Assembly (NCBI GenBank): GCA_947259065.1
Contig: CAMYLH010000009.1
Location: 1-35,280, forward strand
Source: an uncultured Desulfobacterales bacterium
GTDB taxonomy: Bacteria > Desulfobacterota > Desulfobacteria > Desulfobacterales > JAFDCJ01
Length of the DNA: 35,280 nucleotides
Reading direction: 5' to 3'
Shown: piece by piece, positions 9,042 through 18,337 of the stretch
How positions within the stretch are numbered: position 1 is the first letter of the stretch
How the letters are laid out: each line of letters opens with the position of its first letter
Program-made: the position numbers and the translations under genes
The notes under the pieces: model-generated
Database searches by the model: none
What the model saw: only the letters and a program-made list of their open reading frames with translations
Told to the model about the DNA's origin: nothing

Positions 9042-12000
9042 ATGACTGAAAAACTGAAAGCATTGGGTCTATGTCTGGGTGCATCGACGCTGTCCATCGT
9101 TCAACTGGAACTGGACCGAAGTCTGAACTTGAATCAACCCGGGCGTTCAAATCCACGAGTATTAGATTATTCCCTCTATACCCATGAGGGAGATCCTAAA
9201 CAATCCTTGCTGGATGCATTCGCCCGGCTTGACTTGGAATCATTCGATAAAATTGCGGCCACCGGGAGAAAATTTCGTAAATTTGTCAACCTGTCGTCTA
9301 TTCCCGAGCCGGAAGCCGTCGAGCAGGCCTACGCATATGTTAAGCCTTCGGATGTGGACTGCCCGGCAGTGGTCTCGGCCGGTGGGGAAACCTTTATGGT
9401 TTATGCCCTCGATCGCTCGGGTCGCATTGCCAACGTCATCACCGGAAACAAGTGCGCCTCGGGAACCGGTGAATTCTTTCTGCAGCAACTGCGCCGAATG
9501 GATGTCTCGCTGGATGAGGCCGCCAAATGGGCGGGCGTCGAAAATGCCCACCAAGTGTCCGGCCGCTGCTCGGTGTTCTGCAAATCAGACTGCACCCACG
9601 CCACCAACAAGGGGATTCCCAAATCCCAGGTCACGGCCGGCCTCTGCAAAATGATGGCAAATAAAATCTTGGAACTCCTGAAGAAGGTCGATCGAAAAAA
9701 TATTATGGTGGTCGGTGGTACGGCCCAAAACCAAGTGATGATCGAGTACCTTCAACACGAGATCCCCGGACTGGTGGTACCACCCGAGGCCCCTTATTTT
9801 GAGGCGTTGGGAGCTGCGCTCTGGGCCCTGGAAAACAAAACTGCCCCCTATCCGGGCCGATCCAACTTGCTATTGACCGAAGTTGCCACATTTGCCAGCC
9901 TGCCTCCTTTACACAATTTTGCAGACCAGGTAGAATTCAAAACCATCGAGAGCGGACGTATTCAAACTGCAGACATATGCATCCTGGGGCTCGACGTCGG
10001 TTCCACCACCACCAAAGCAGTCTTGATGCGAGAATCAGATGACGCCATGCTGGCCTCCGTATACCTGCGGACCAACGGCGATCCAGTCGGTGCCTCCCGC
10101 AAATGCTATCACGCCATCCTCGAGCAGGTGCGGCAATATGTTGATCCATCACAAATTTTCATTTCCGGTTTGGGAGTTACCGGCTCCGGCAGGCAGATTG
10201 CCGGGCTGCATGCATTAACCGATGGCGTCATCAATGAAATCATCGCACATGCGACGGCTGCCGTATATTTTGATCCCAAAGTGGATACGATTTTTGAAAT
10301 CGGGGGACAGGATGCAAAGTATACTTACATTACCAACGCGGTGCCTTCCGATTATGCCATGAACGAAGCTTGCTCTGCCGGCACCGGATCGTTTCTGGAA
10401 GAATCGGCCCTGGAAACCCTGGGCGTCAAAATGGAGGACATTGCCGATATCGCGGTAAGGGGAAGACGTCCTCCCAATTTTAATGACCAGTGCGCGGCCT
10501 TTATTGCCTCGGACATCAAAAACGCCATTCATGAAAATGTTGCCCACGAAGACATCGTCGCCGGTCTGGTGTACTCCATTTGCATGAACTATTCGAATCG
10601 AGTCAAAGGCAACCGACCGGTGGGTGAGAAGGTATTCATGCAGGGAGGTGTTTGTTATAACAAAGCAGTACCGCTAGCGATGGCTTCTCTGGTGGGCAAA
10701 CCGATCATCGTACCGCCGGAACCCGGGTTGATGGGTGCTTTCGGTGTCGCCCTAGAAGTTAAAAACCGCATTGAAAACGGTTTGCTGACAGCAGGAAACT
10801 TCGATCTCCAAGCCCTTGCCAACCGTGAAGTGGTCTACAAAAAACCCTTTATCTGTGCCGGCGGAAAAGAAAAATGCGATCGGCGCTGCGACATAGCGAT
10901 GATCGAGATTGAAGGCAAGAAACACCCTTTTGGCGGCGCCTGCAACCGCTACTACAATTTGCGACACAAAGTCCGCTATGACATTCAAAAATTGGATCTG
11001 GTGCGCCTGCGCCAGGATCTCATTTTCAATAAATACGGTGCCCGTCTGGCCCGGGACAACGGCGTTCAACGGCGAGGCACTGTCGGCTTTAATCGCAGCT
11101 TTCTGATCAATTCGTATTACCCGCTGTATTCCAATTTTTTTACCGAGCTAGGCTATGACATCGTTATGCCCGACAGCCCTTCCCAGGAAGGTATCGACCG
11201 GCAAAACGCCTCTTTTTGCTACCCGGTGGAACTGACCCATGGATTTTTTTACGCCCTGCTGTCATCGGACAGTCTTCCGGATTATATTTTTTTGCCTCAT
11301 TTTAAAGCAATCCCGGTTGAAAACGACACAGATTCAAGTGAACAGTCTCAGGTATGCCCCCTGGTTCAAGGCGAAACGTTTTATCTGCAGACGACATTTC
11401 GCAGTGAGATCGATCAACTCGCTCGGAAAGGCACCCGGCTTTTAACGCCGCTTATCGATCTGTCCGCGGATTTGGATAATGCCAGAAAACCGTTGGTGAA
11501 AGCAGCCGTTCAAATAGGGATCCATCGCAAAGAAGCCACACGTGCCTTCGACAAAGCCGTCCGCCGGCAAAAAAACTGCCTGGCGGAAATGAAGGCCATT
11601 GGTCGGCAGACGCTTGCACAACTGGAAACCGAACCGGATAAATTTGCTGTGGTTATTTTTGCCCGCCCCTATAACGGCTTCGTCGAAGAAGCGCACAAGG
11701 GTATCCCTCATAAATTCGCTTCAAGAGGCATATTGGCCATCCCGCTTGATTTTCTTGAAATGGAACAAGAGCGTTCCAAACGACATATGTACTGGGGAAT
11801 GGGGAAGCTCATTATGAAGGCCGGCCGCCAGGTTGAACGGCACCCGCAACTGTTCGGGACCTATATCACAAACTTTTCCTGTGGACCGGATTCGTTCGTG
11901 GTTGGATATTTTCGGGATCTAATGGGCCGCAAACCTTCGTTAACTTTAGAACTTGACAACCACACGGCAGATGCCGGTCTGGAAACCCGGGTGGAAGCAT

Positions 12001-13424
12001 TTCTGGACATCGTCCATGCCTACCGCCAATTGGTGGCCCAAAAGCAAATTGATACCAGAAAGAAGACTTTCAAACCGGCCCGGACCGTCATAAACAACGG
12101 CTCTGCCAGCGTCATTTCCTCCCACGGTGAGATACTGCCGATGACCGATCCCAGGGTGACCATGCTGCTGCCTTCCATGGGCAAGTATGGGTCCGAAGCA
12201 TTTGCCGCAGTTCTGCGTGGATACGGTTTCAATGCCATTGCGCATCGGCCTTCCGACGAAGCCGTCTTAAAACTGGGTCGCGCTAACACCACCTGCAAGG
12301 AATGCCTGCCGCTGATTCTCACCACCGGCACCCTGCTCAGCTACATCGGCAACGGCAAACGCGATGACGAGGTTCTGGTGTATTTTTTTGCCACCGGTTC
12401 CGGACCCTGCCGTTTCGGCCAGTATTATATTTTCATGGAAGATCTGGTTAAAAGGCTCGAGATACCGGATGTGGCCCTGTTTGCCCTGTCTTCGGAGAAC
12501 TCCTATGTCGGTATGGGCGAAGATTTTGAACGCAGGGGGTGGTGGGCGGTCATCATATCGGATGTGATCGAAGACATCCGCTCCATGCTATTGACCAATG
12601 CCAAAGACACCGCAAAGGCTATGGCGGTGTATGATGAAGAATGGCAAAAAATATTAAAAGAAATGGAAACCGGAGATTACGGTGATCTGGAGCAGCAACT
12701 TAATCAAAGCGCCAGGCGCTTTCGGGGTATTGCCCTGGAGCGGTCGCCGCAAAGCGTGCCCGTCATTACCCTGGCCGGTGAAATCTTTGTACGCCGGGAT
12801 GCCTTATCCCGGCAGTATTTAACCGAACGCCTGGCACAGATGGGGTTTGCCACGGTTTGCTCCCCTGTAGCCGAATGGGTTCTGTACTGCAATTACATGG
12901 TAGACGCCGGCCTGAATCCCGAAGACATGACCTTTTTGGAAAAAGTAAAATTTAAAATCCGCAATAAGTTCCAGGCCCGTTATGAGAAGCGCATCAAAGC
13001 CATATTGTCGTCTTCGGGCCTGGTGCAGGCAGAACCCCTCGACATGGACACAATCATTGACAATGCCACGCCTTACATCTCCAGAGATCTTGCCGGGGAA
13101 GCCATCCTGACCGTCGGCGGTGCCTTGACGGAGGTGGTATCCCATTCATGCGGTGTGATTGCCATCGGCCCCTTCGGTTGCATGCCCAACCGGCTGTCGG
13201 AATCCATCCTTAACGAAACCATGAACAGCAAAGATAAAATCGCCACCGACCCCAACAACACGCAGCTTCGCAGTGTGCTGAGCGATATCGATGAACTGCC
13301 GTTTCTGGCCATAGAAAGCGACGGCTCGCCCTTTCCCCAGCTTATCAATGCCAAGCTGGAAACTTTCTGTATGCGGGCGGAAAGACTTCATCAGCGCATC
13401 ATGGCGGCCAATAACCGGCACTGA
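9042..13424 (+). CDS. 2-hydroxyacyl-CoA dehydratase activase-like fusion (BcrAD/BadFG ATPase x2 + DUF2229-like + HgdB-like region)
   Basis: second ATPase LGLDVGSTTTKAVLM, ACSAGTGSFLEE, QCAAFIASDI; first repeat KCASGTGEFFLQQL, GRCSVFCKSDC; C-terminal GEIFVRRDALSRQYLTERLAQMGF and GVIAIGPFGCMPNRLSESI resembling HgdB-type dehydratase component. Confidence 0.88.
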   Translation: MTEKLKALGLCLGASTLSIVQLELDRSLNLNQPGRSNPRVLDYSLYTHEGDPKQSLLDAFARLDLESFDKIAATGRKFRKFVNLSSIPEPEAVEQAYAYVKPSDVDCPAVVSAGGETFMVYALDRSGRIANVITGNKCASGTGEFFLQQLRRMDVSLDEAAKWAGVENAHQVSGRCSVFCKSDCTHATNKGIPKSQVTAGLCKMMANKILELLKKVDRKNIMVVGGTAQNQVMIEYLQHEIPGLVVPPEAPYFEALGAALWALENKTAPYPGRSNLLLTEVATFASLPPLHNFADQVEFKTIESGRIQTADICILGLDVGSTTTKAVLMRESDDAMLASVYLRTNGDPVGASRKCYHAILEQVRQYVDPSQIFISGLGVTGSGRQIAGLHALTDGVINEIIAHATAAVYFDPKVDTIFEIGGQDAKYTYITNAVPSDYAMNEACSAGTGSFLEESALETLGVKMEDIADIAVRGRRPPNFNDQCAAFIASDIKNAIHENVAHEDIVAGLVYSICMNYSNRVKGNRPVGEKVFMQGGVCYNKAVPLAMASLVGKPIIVPPEPGLMGAFGVALEVKNRIENGLLTAGNFDLQALANREVVYKKPFICAGGKEKCDRRCDIAMIEIEGKKHPFGGACNRYYNLRHKVRYDIQKLDLVRLRQDLIFNKYGARLARDNGVQRRGTVGFNRSFLINSYYPLYSNFFTELGYDIVMPDSPSQEGIDRQNASFCYPVELTHGFFYALLSSDSLPDYIFLPHFKAIPVENDTDSSEQSQVCPLVQGETFYLQTTFRSEIDQLARKGTRLLTPLIDLSADLDNARKPLVKAAVQIGIHRKEATRAFDKAVRRQKNCLAEMKAIGRQTLAQLETEPDKFAVVIFARPYNGFVEEAHKGIPHKFASRGILAIPLDFLEMEQERSKRHMYWGMGKLIMKAGRQVERHPQLFGTYITNFSCGPDSFVVGYFRDLMGRKPSLTLELDNHTADAGLETRVEAFLDIVHAYRQLVAQKQIDTRKKTFKPARTVINNGSASVISSHGEILPMTDPRVTMLLPSMGKYGSEAFAAVLRGYGFNAIAHRPSDEAVLKLGRANTTCKECLPLILTTGTLLSYIGNGKRDDEVLVYFFATGSGPCRFGQYYIFMEDLVKRLEIPDVALFALSSENSYVGMGEDFERRGWWAVIISDVIEDIRSMLLTNAKDTAKAMAVYDEEWQKILKEMETGDYGDLEQQLNQSARRFRGIALERSPQSVPVITLAGEIFVRRDALSRQYLTERLAQMGFATVCSPVAEWVLYCNYMVDAGLNPEDMTFLEKVKFKIRNKFQARYEKRIKAILSSSGLVQAEPLDMDTIIDNATPYISRDLAGEAILTVGGALTEVVSHSCGVIAIGPFGCMPNRLSESILNETMNSKDKIATDPNNTQLRSVLSDIDELPFLAIESDGSPFPQLINAKLETFCMRAERLHQRIMAANNRH

Positions 13425-13646
13425 AACGCTAAGCCCAATTGGAAATCAGCGACCTCCAGCAAAACTGGGGGTATGAGGATGGCCCCTGGAAGGTGCCGGG
13501 CCACCTGCTGGTGACCGCTGCTTTGTAATAAGTTATTGTTTAATCGTTTCAGAAAAACAAAATCCACTCAATACTCTCATCTAAAGATAGAATGCCTTCA
13601 TTAGTCAATCTTCAATCGAAAATAGTCATTTCTAGGAGGTATTACC

Positions 13647-14984
13647 TTGGAATCTAACAAAAAAACGGTTTGGGGTTGGGTGATCTATGATTGGGCCAAT
13701 TCTGCCTTTGCCACCACTGTCATGGCCGGTTTTTTTCCGATCTTCTTCAAGCAGTATTGGAGTTCCGGGGTTGACGTCAATATGAGCACGGCCCAGCTGG
13801 GTTTCGGCAATTCACTGGCCAGTTTGTTTGTCGCCCTGATGGCACCGTTTTTAGGAGCCATTGCCGATAAGGGCTCAACCAAGAAAAAATTTCTGCTCTT
13901 TTTTGCATATCTGGGTGTTTTAATGACTGCCGGTTTATTCCTGATTCACAAAGGTCAATGGGCCATGGCCATTTTCGTCTATGTCATGGGAGTTATCGGA
14001 TTTTCCGGGGCCAATGTTTTCTATGACGCCATTTTGCCGGGTATCGCCGGTGAAGATAAAATCGATTTTGTTTCCAGTTTAGGCTTCTCGATGGGTTACC
14101 TGGGAGGCGGCCTGCTCTTTCTCCTCAACGTGCTGATGACCCTGATGCCGCAAAAATTCGGACTGCCGGATGCGGCCGCCGCGGTGCGGTTTTCTTTTTT
14201 GTCCGTGGCCTTATGGTGGGGTCTGTTCACCCTGTTTACGATTGCGTGGGTGCCGGAAGATAAATCGGCTGCAAAAGTAAAAAAAGGTGAAAGTCTCGTC
14301 ACGGCCGGTATTCAGCAACTGGTGAATACATTCAAAAAAATCCGCCATTTAAAAACCGTATTTATATTCTTGTTGGCATACTGGTTTTACATAGACGGCG
14401 TGGATACCATTATCCGCATGGCCGTCGACTACGGCCTGTCGCTGGGATTTGAGTCCAATGATTTAATTGTGGCACTTTTGCTTGTGCAATTTATCGGCTT
14501 TCCGGCCGCCCTGGGATTCGGCAAGCTGGGAGAACGCTGGGGAGTTCGTAAAGCCATCTATCTGGCCATCGGCATTTACATGGGCATCACGGTTTGGGGC
14601 ACTATGATGACACGCAAGGAAGAGTTTTACGTTCTGGCCGCCGGCATCGGTTTGGTCCAGGGAGGCATCCAGGCCCTCAGCCGATCATATTACTCCCGTT
14701 TGATCCCCAAAAATCAGGCGGCGGAATACTATGGGTTTTATAACATGCTGGGTAAATTTGCCGCCATCATCGGACCGGCCCTGATGGGCATTGTCGGTAT
14801 CTTCGTTCGTCGAATCCTAATGCCGCCCTCCCCTACCGCCGAGCAATTGATATCCGTCGGAAAGGTTGCATCCCGCTGGAGTATTGGCTCTATTCTGATT
14901 CTCTTTATTATCGGCGTGGTTCTTTTTTACTTCGTCGATGAAAAAAAAGGAAAGGAGCAGGCCAAGTATTTAGCAGACAACTAG
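13647..14984 (+). CDS. MFS transporter, UMF1/Atg22-like family
   Basis: WGWVIYDWANSAFATTVMAGFFPIFFKQYW N-terminus and GGIQALSRSYYSRLIPKNQAAEYYGFYNMLGKFAAIIGPALMG; TTG start with AGGAGG SD. Confidence 0.88.
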   Translation: MESNKKTVWGWVIYDWANSAFATTVMAGFFPIFFKQYWSSGVDVNMSTAQLGFGNSLASLFVALMAPFLGAIADKGSTKKKFLLFFAYLGVLMTAGLFLIHKGQWAMAIFVYVMGVIGFSGANVFYDAILPGIAGEDKIDFVSSLGFSMGYLGGGLLFLLNVLMTLMPQKFGLPDAAAAVRFSFLSVALWWGLFTLFTIAWVPEDKSAAKVKKGESLVTAGIQQLVNTFKKIRHLKTVFIFLLAYWFYIDGVDTIIRMAVDYGLSLGFESNDLIVALLLVQFIGFPAALGFGKLGERWGVRKAIYLAIGIYMGITVWGTMMTRKEEFYVLAAGIGLVQGGIQALSRSYYSRLIPKNQAAEYYGFYNMLGKFAAIIGPALMGIVGIFVRRILMPPSPTAEQLISVGKVASRWSIGSILILFIIGVVLFYFVDEKKGKEQAKYLADN

Positions 14985-15040
14985 CTCACATTGCCCCAGC
15001 AGGCCAAGTATTTAGCAGACAACTAGCTCACATTGCCCCA
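14957..15040. repeat. exact 42-bp tandem duplication spanning the MFS stop codon
   Basis: unit gcaggccaagtatttagcagacaactagctcacattgcccca at 14957-14998 and 14999-15040, identical. Confidence 0.97.
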
Positions 15041-15226
15041 AGGCTGCGGAAGCAACAGTGCCTTAAATAGGGCAAAACCGAGCGGATCGTTTGAATTCAC
15101 CAAAATCAATTTTCACAACTGGAAAAGATCCTCATGGATATTGATATATTTTCTACTCAGTGGTACGGTTCAACATGCGTTTATTCATCATCCTGCTGAA
15201 AATGAAACCGACTCACATCCTACATT

Positions 15227-16057
15227 ATGGATCGCTCGCAATCAAAACAATTACTATTAATTGCAGACGCTAATCCGGATAATGTTAACGTCCTGAAGAC
15301 GATGCTCGCTCCTGATTATGATATCAGAGTCGCCGCTGACGAAGAGGAAGCGATCAGGCTGGCCTCATCTGCGGATACCCCCGGATTAATCCTATTAAAC
15401 AACATGATTCCGGCTGCAGATAGATATGAGGTCTGCCGAAAGCTAAAAGCCGACAAAACCACTAAGGATATCCCGATTATCCTCCTTTCTGAGCCGACCA
15501 CGGAAGACACCGAAGCAAAGGGATTTGAACTAGGCGCTGCGGACTACATTACAAAGCCTTTTAAGAGATCCGTGGTCAATGCCAGGGTTCGGACCCAATT
15601 AGAGCTGAAGCGTTATCGGGACAATCTAGAAAATAGAGTAAAAAAGCGGGTGAACGAGCTTCATGATGAAATTCAGGAACGCAGAGATGTTGAAGATACA
15701 TATCGTGCTCTTGTCGAGCACGCCAGGGACGGAATTACAATCATCCAAGATTTTAAAGTCAGATATGCAAATCCCGCGTTTTGCAAGATGATCGGTTTTT
15801 CTGAGAAAGAACTTATCGGCGCGCACCTTAAAAAATTCATTTCCGAGGAAGAATTTATCAAAAATACGACACGATATTCCAACAGGATCGCAGGCCTGAA
15901 TTTACCCCGCATATATAAATCTAAGGTGATTCATTCAGACGGATCGGCCATTGATGTCGAGCTCAATGTTTGCGTTGTACCGTATGGAAGATCACTTGCC
16001 GCCCTGGTAATTATTCGTGATATCCGCGAAGAGGAAGCCTGGAAATATTGTATATGA
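15227..16057 (+). CDS. receiver-like domain plus PAS domain protein (no kinase or output domain seen)
   Basis: LLIADANPDNVNVLKTMLAPDYDIRVAADEEEAIRLA...LELGAADYITKPF receiver fold; PAS YRALVEHARDGITIIQDFKVRYANPAFCKMIGFSEKELIG. Confidence 0.85.
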   Translation: MDRSQSKQLLLIADANPDNVNVLKTMLAPDYDIRVAADEEEAIRLASSADTPGLILLNNMIPAADRYEVCRKLKADKTTKDIPIILLSEPTTEDTEAKGFELGAADYITKPFKRSVVNARVRTQLELKRYRDNLENRVKKRVNELHDEIQERRDVEDTYRALVEHARDGITIIQDFKVRYANPAFCKMIGFSEKELIGAHLKKFISEEEFIKNTTRYSNRIAGLNLPRIYKSKVIHSDGSAIDVELNVCVVPYGRSLAALVIIRDIREEEAWKYCI

Positions 16058-16134
16058 CGGTGAATAAATACAAACTTCAGGGCGGCCTGTTTGTCCCTAG
16101 TTAGGATGACTTCAATTTAGCGCACGGAAAAGAC

Positions 16135-16158
16135 AGGCGTCAGCCCGAAACGCCTTTT
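16135..16158 (+). terminator. possible weak intrinsic terminator after receiver-PAS gene
   Basis: AGGCGT/ACGCCT 6-bp stem followed by TTTT. Confidence 0.35.
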
Positions 16159-16198
16159 AAGAACATCATCAATGGTTCTCTCCTTTTTGACCTGCCTG

Positions 16199-17080
16199 CT
16201 ATTGCTCCCGCTTTAAGGTGTTGTACAAATCGAACGCTTTTTCCGGTGTCTCGTTTTCGTGAACAATGGCTTTCACCGCCTGGATCATGGCGACCGGAGA
16301 TTCAGACTGAAAGATATTGCGGCCCATATCGACACCGGAAGCTCCCTGTTGAACTGCATTGTAAGCCATCTTCAATGCATCCTTTTCCGGGATCTTTTTG
16401 CCGCCTGCCATGACGATGGGCACCGGACAGGAAGCCGTAACCGTCTCAAATCCTTCTTCGATGTAGTAGGATTTTACGTAGTGAGCGCCCAGTTCGGCAC
16501 ATATGCGGGTTGCCAAACGGAAATAACGTGCATCCCGCGCCATGTCTTTACCGACAGCCGTTACCGCCAGCGTCGGGATACCGTAACGAGTCCCCTGGTC
16601 CACCATCCTGGTCATATTGATGATAGACTGCCGTTCATATTCACCGCCGATGAATACCTGCACGGCCATGGCAGATACGTTCATCCGAATGGAATCCTCA
16701 ATACCAACTGCAATTTCTTCATTGGAAAGCTCTTTCAATATGCTGGTCCCACCCGATACCCGCATGACGATCGATTGGGAAATCGATGGGGGCACAATTG
16801 TTCTGAGGATGCCGCGGGTCAGCATCAGGGTGTCCGCATACGGTACCAAGGGCATGATGTTGAGATCGATCCTTTCAAGGCCGGTGGTGGGCCCCTGAAA
16901 ATAGCCATGATCGATGGCGAGCATGACCGTTCGCCCGGATTTGGGATTGAAGATGCGGCCAAGTCGATTTTTCATACCCCAATCCAGAGAATTGGATCCT
17001 TTTAGGAAGAACCCTTCCGTTTTTTGGGGAGTATCCGTGTAGTACTTTTTCCCTTCTTTCAATTCATCAACATCAGGCAT
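16199..17080 (-). CDS. class I aldolase family protein, LsrF-like (3-hydroxy-5-phosphonooxypentane-2,4-dione thiolase / DeoC-FbaB superfamily)
   Basis: [68 protein letters not shown] at 17080 preceded by AAAGGAGG SD, so the 17143 start is over-extended. Confidence 0.85.
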   Translation of the reverse strand: MPDVDELKEGKKYYTDTPQKTEGFFLKGSNSLDWGMKNRLGRIFNPKSGRTVMLAIDHGYFQGPTTGLERIDLNIMPLVPYADTLMLTRGILRTIVPPSISQSIVMRVSGGTSILKELSNEEIAVGIEDSIRMNVSAMAVQVFIGGEYERQSIINMTRMVDQGTRYGIPTLAVTAVGKDMARDARYFRLATRICAELGAHYVKSYYIEEGFETVTASCPVPIVMAGGKKIPEKDALKMAYNAVQQGASGVDMGRNIFQSESPVAMIQAVKAIVHENETPEKAFDLYNTLKREQ

Positions 17081-17398
17081 CGTTTGTCCTCCTTTTTTCG
17101 GTATTGATATTTTATTTAAGCAGATCAATTCTAATATAGTCATCAGATGACGAATTCGGCAATAATAATTTCGACAGGCAACCGATTGGTATGAAAATAA
17201 ACTTGTCCTGGTGTTTCGGCATGCTGCGCTTGTATCTGGCCAGGCATTCGGATATGATTGATCCGATGAACGACTATGACTGTCAGGGATTCAACCCGAT
17301 GCAGATCCCCTGCTGGGACAAATGATTTTACCTGATCAATAAAGGGCGGCGGCCGGCATCGATCGAGTTTGCACCCATCACGCATGCCCTCGCGGTAA

Positions 17399-17476
17399 CG
17401 GTAGAACCCTTTAAATTCTCACCGGCATAGCCGGTGGCTTATGAATTGAGCATAGCCGGTGGCTTATGAATTGAGT
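17399..17476. repeat. dispersed hairpin repeat, copy 3, with internal 25-bp tandem duplication
   Basis: cggtagaaccctttaaattctcaccggcatagccggtggcttatgaattgag followed by a second catagccggtggcttatgaattgag (17426-17450 = 17451-17475). Confidence 0.92.
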
Positions 17477-17520
17477 CATGGCGTGTTGGCCTAACGAAAA
17501 CAAAAGGGACTTATTTTTTA

Positions 17521-18285
17521 ATGACGAATTCCATGCTAATATTTGACTTTGACGGTGTATTATTGGATTCCGTGCGGGAGGTCGCAGTAACTGCCTACAA
17601 CACACTAAATCCCGCAATCGCTACCCGGCTGAATCAGATCCCCCGGGCTGGCCTTCAGTCGTTTCTAGGAAACCGGTTTCATGTCCAGCCGATCGGCGAT
17701 GCGCCGGTGCTCATGAAGTGGTGCCTTGAGATCGGAGAATCCGACCCTGATAAACTGTTGACTCCCAGAGAATACAACGAAATCATACAACAGGTAGATG
17801 AACCGGTAGCCGCACGAACATTCCGGTTCTTTGAAATGCGCAACCGATTTAAAACTAAAGATATAGAAGCGTGGATGGCACTCAATGCGCCGGTTCAACC
17901 CCTCTGGCGCATCATGATTGAAAATCCGATCGAAAACCTCGTTTTGCTGACGAATAAAAACTGTGAAGCAACCATCACTCTCAGCAACCATTTTGGCCTT
18001 AAGATCAGCGATGAAAATGTCTATTCGGGAGATAATGGCACCACCAAAATCGAAAATATGACGCAGATCATGCAGCGGTTCAGGAAGCCGGCTTATGCGT
18101 TCATCGATGATTCTGTTAAAAACCTGCGCGAAATCGACGAACACTTTAATCAGAAAGAAAAAGCAATTTCACTCATTTTTGCAACCTGGGGCTACACCGG
18201 ACCGGATGACGCCCGGGCGGCACGGGATTTTGGATATCAGGTCGCGTCCATTGATGAATTTGCAAAATCAATGCTGGCAATGTGA
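17521..18285 (+). CDS. HAD superfamily hydrolase
   Basis: MLIFDFDGVLLDS motif I, LVLLTNKN motif II, FIDDSVKNLREI motif IV. Confidence 0.8.
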   Translation: MTNSMLIFDFDGVLLDSVREVAVTAYNTLNPAIATRLNQIPRAGLQSFLGNRFHVQPIGDAPVLMKWCLEIGESDPDKLLTPREYNEIIQQVDEPVAARTFRFFEMRNRFKTKDIEAWMALNAPVQPLWRIMIENPIENLVLLTNKNCEATITLSNHFGLKISDENVYSGDNGTTKIENMTQIMQRFRKPAYAFIDDSVKNLREIDEHFNQKEKAISLIFATWGYTGPDDARAARDFGYQVASIDEFAKSMLAM

Positions 18286-18337
18286 ATGATGAGGGCACCG
18301 AAATTAGAATTGACCCCGGTTGAACGGAATATTTTAA

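Noticed and set aside
9184-9654. 156-aa overlapping plus-strand ORF inside the activase gene
   Set aside because: Alternative frame of a long conserved ORF; composition (Pro/Arg/Ser rich) typical of out-of-frame translation
14957-15040. Integrase attachment site or insertion element target duplication
   Set aside because: The two copies are directly adjacent with nothing between them and no integrase or transposase nearby; tandem duplication is simpler
15033-15260. 75-aa ORF between MFS and receiver-PAS genes
   Set aside because: No SD, no domain, begins at the edge of the 42-bp duplication; likely spurious
16259-17005. 248-aa plus-strand ORF
   Set aside because: Lies antisense to the LsrF-like gene, which has clear family motifs and a strong SD; the plus frame has no recognisable domain
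17665-18144. 159-aa minus-strand ORF
   Set aside because: Antisense to the HAD hydrolase with intact HAD motifs on the plus strand
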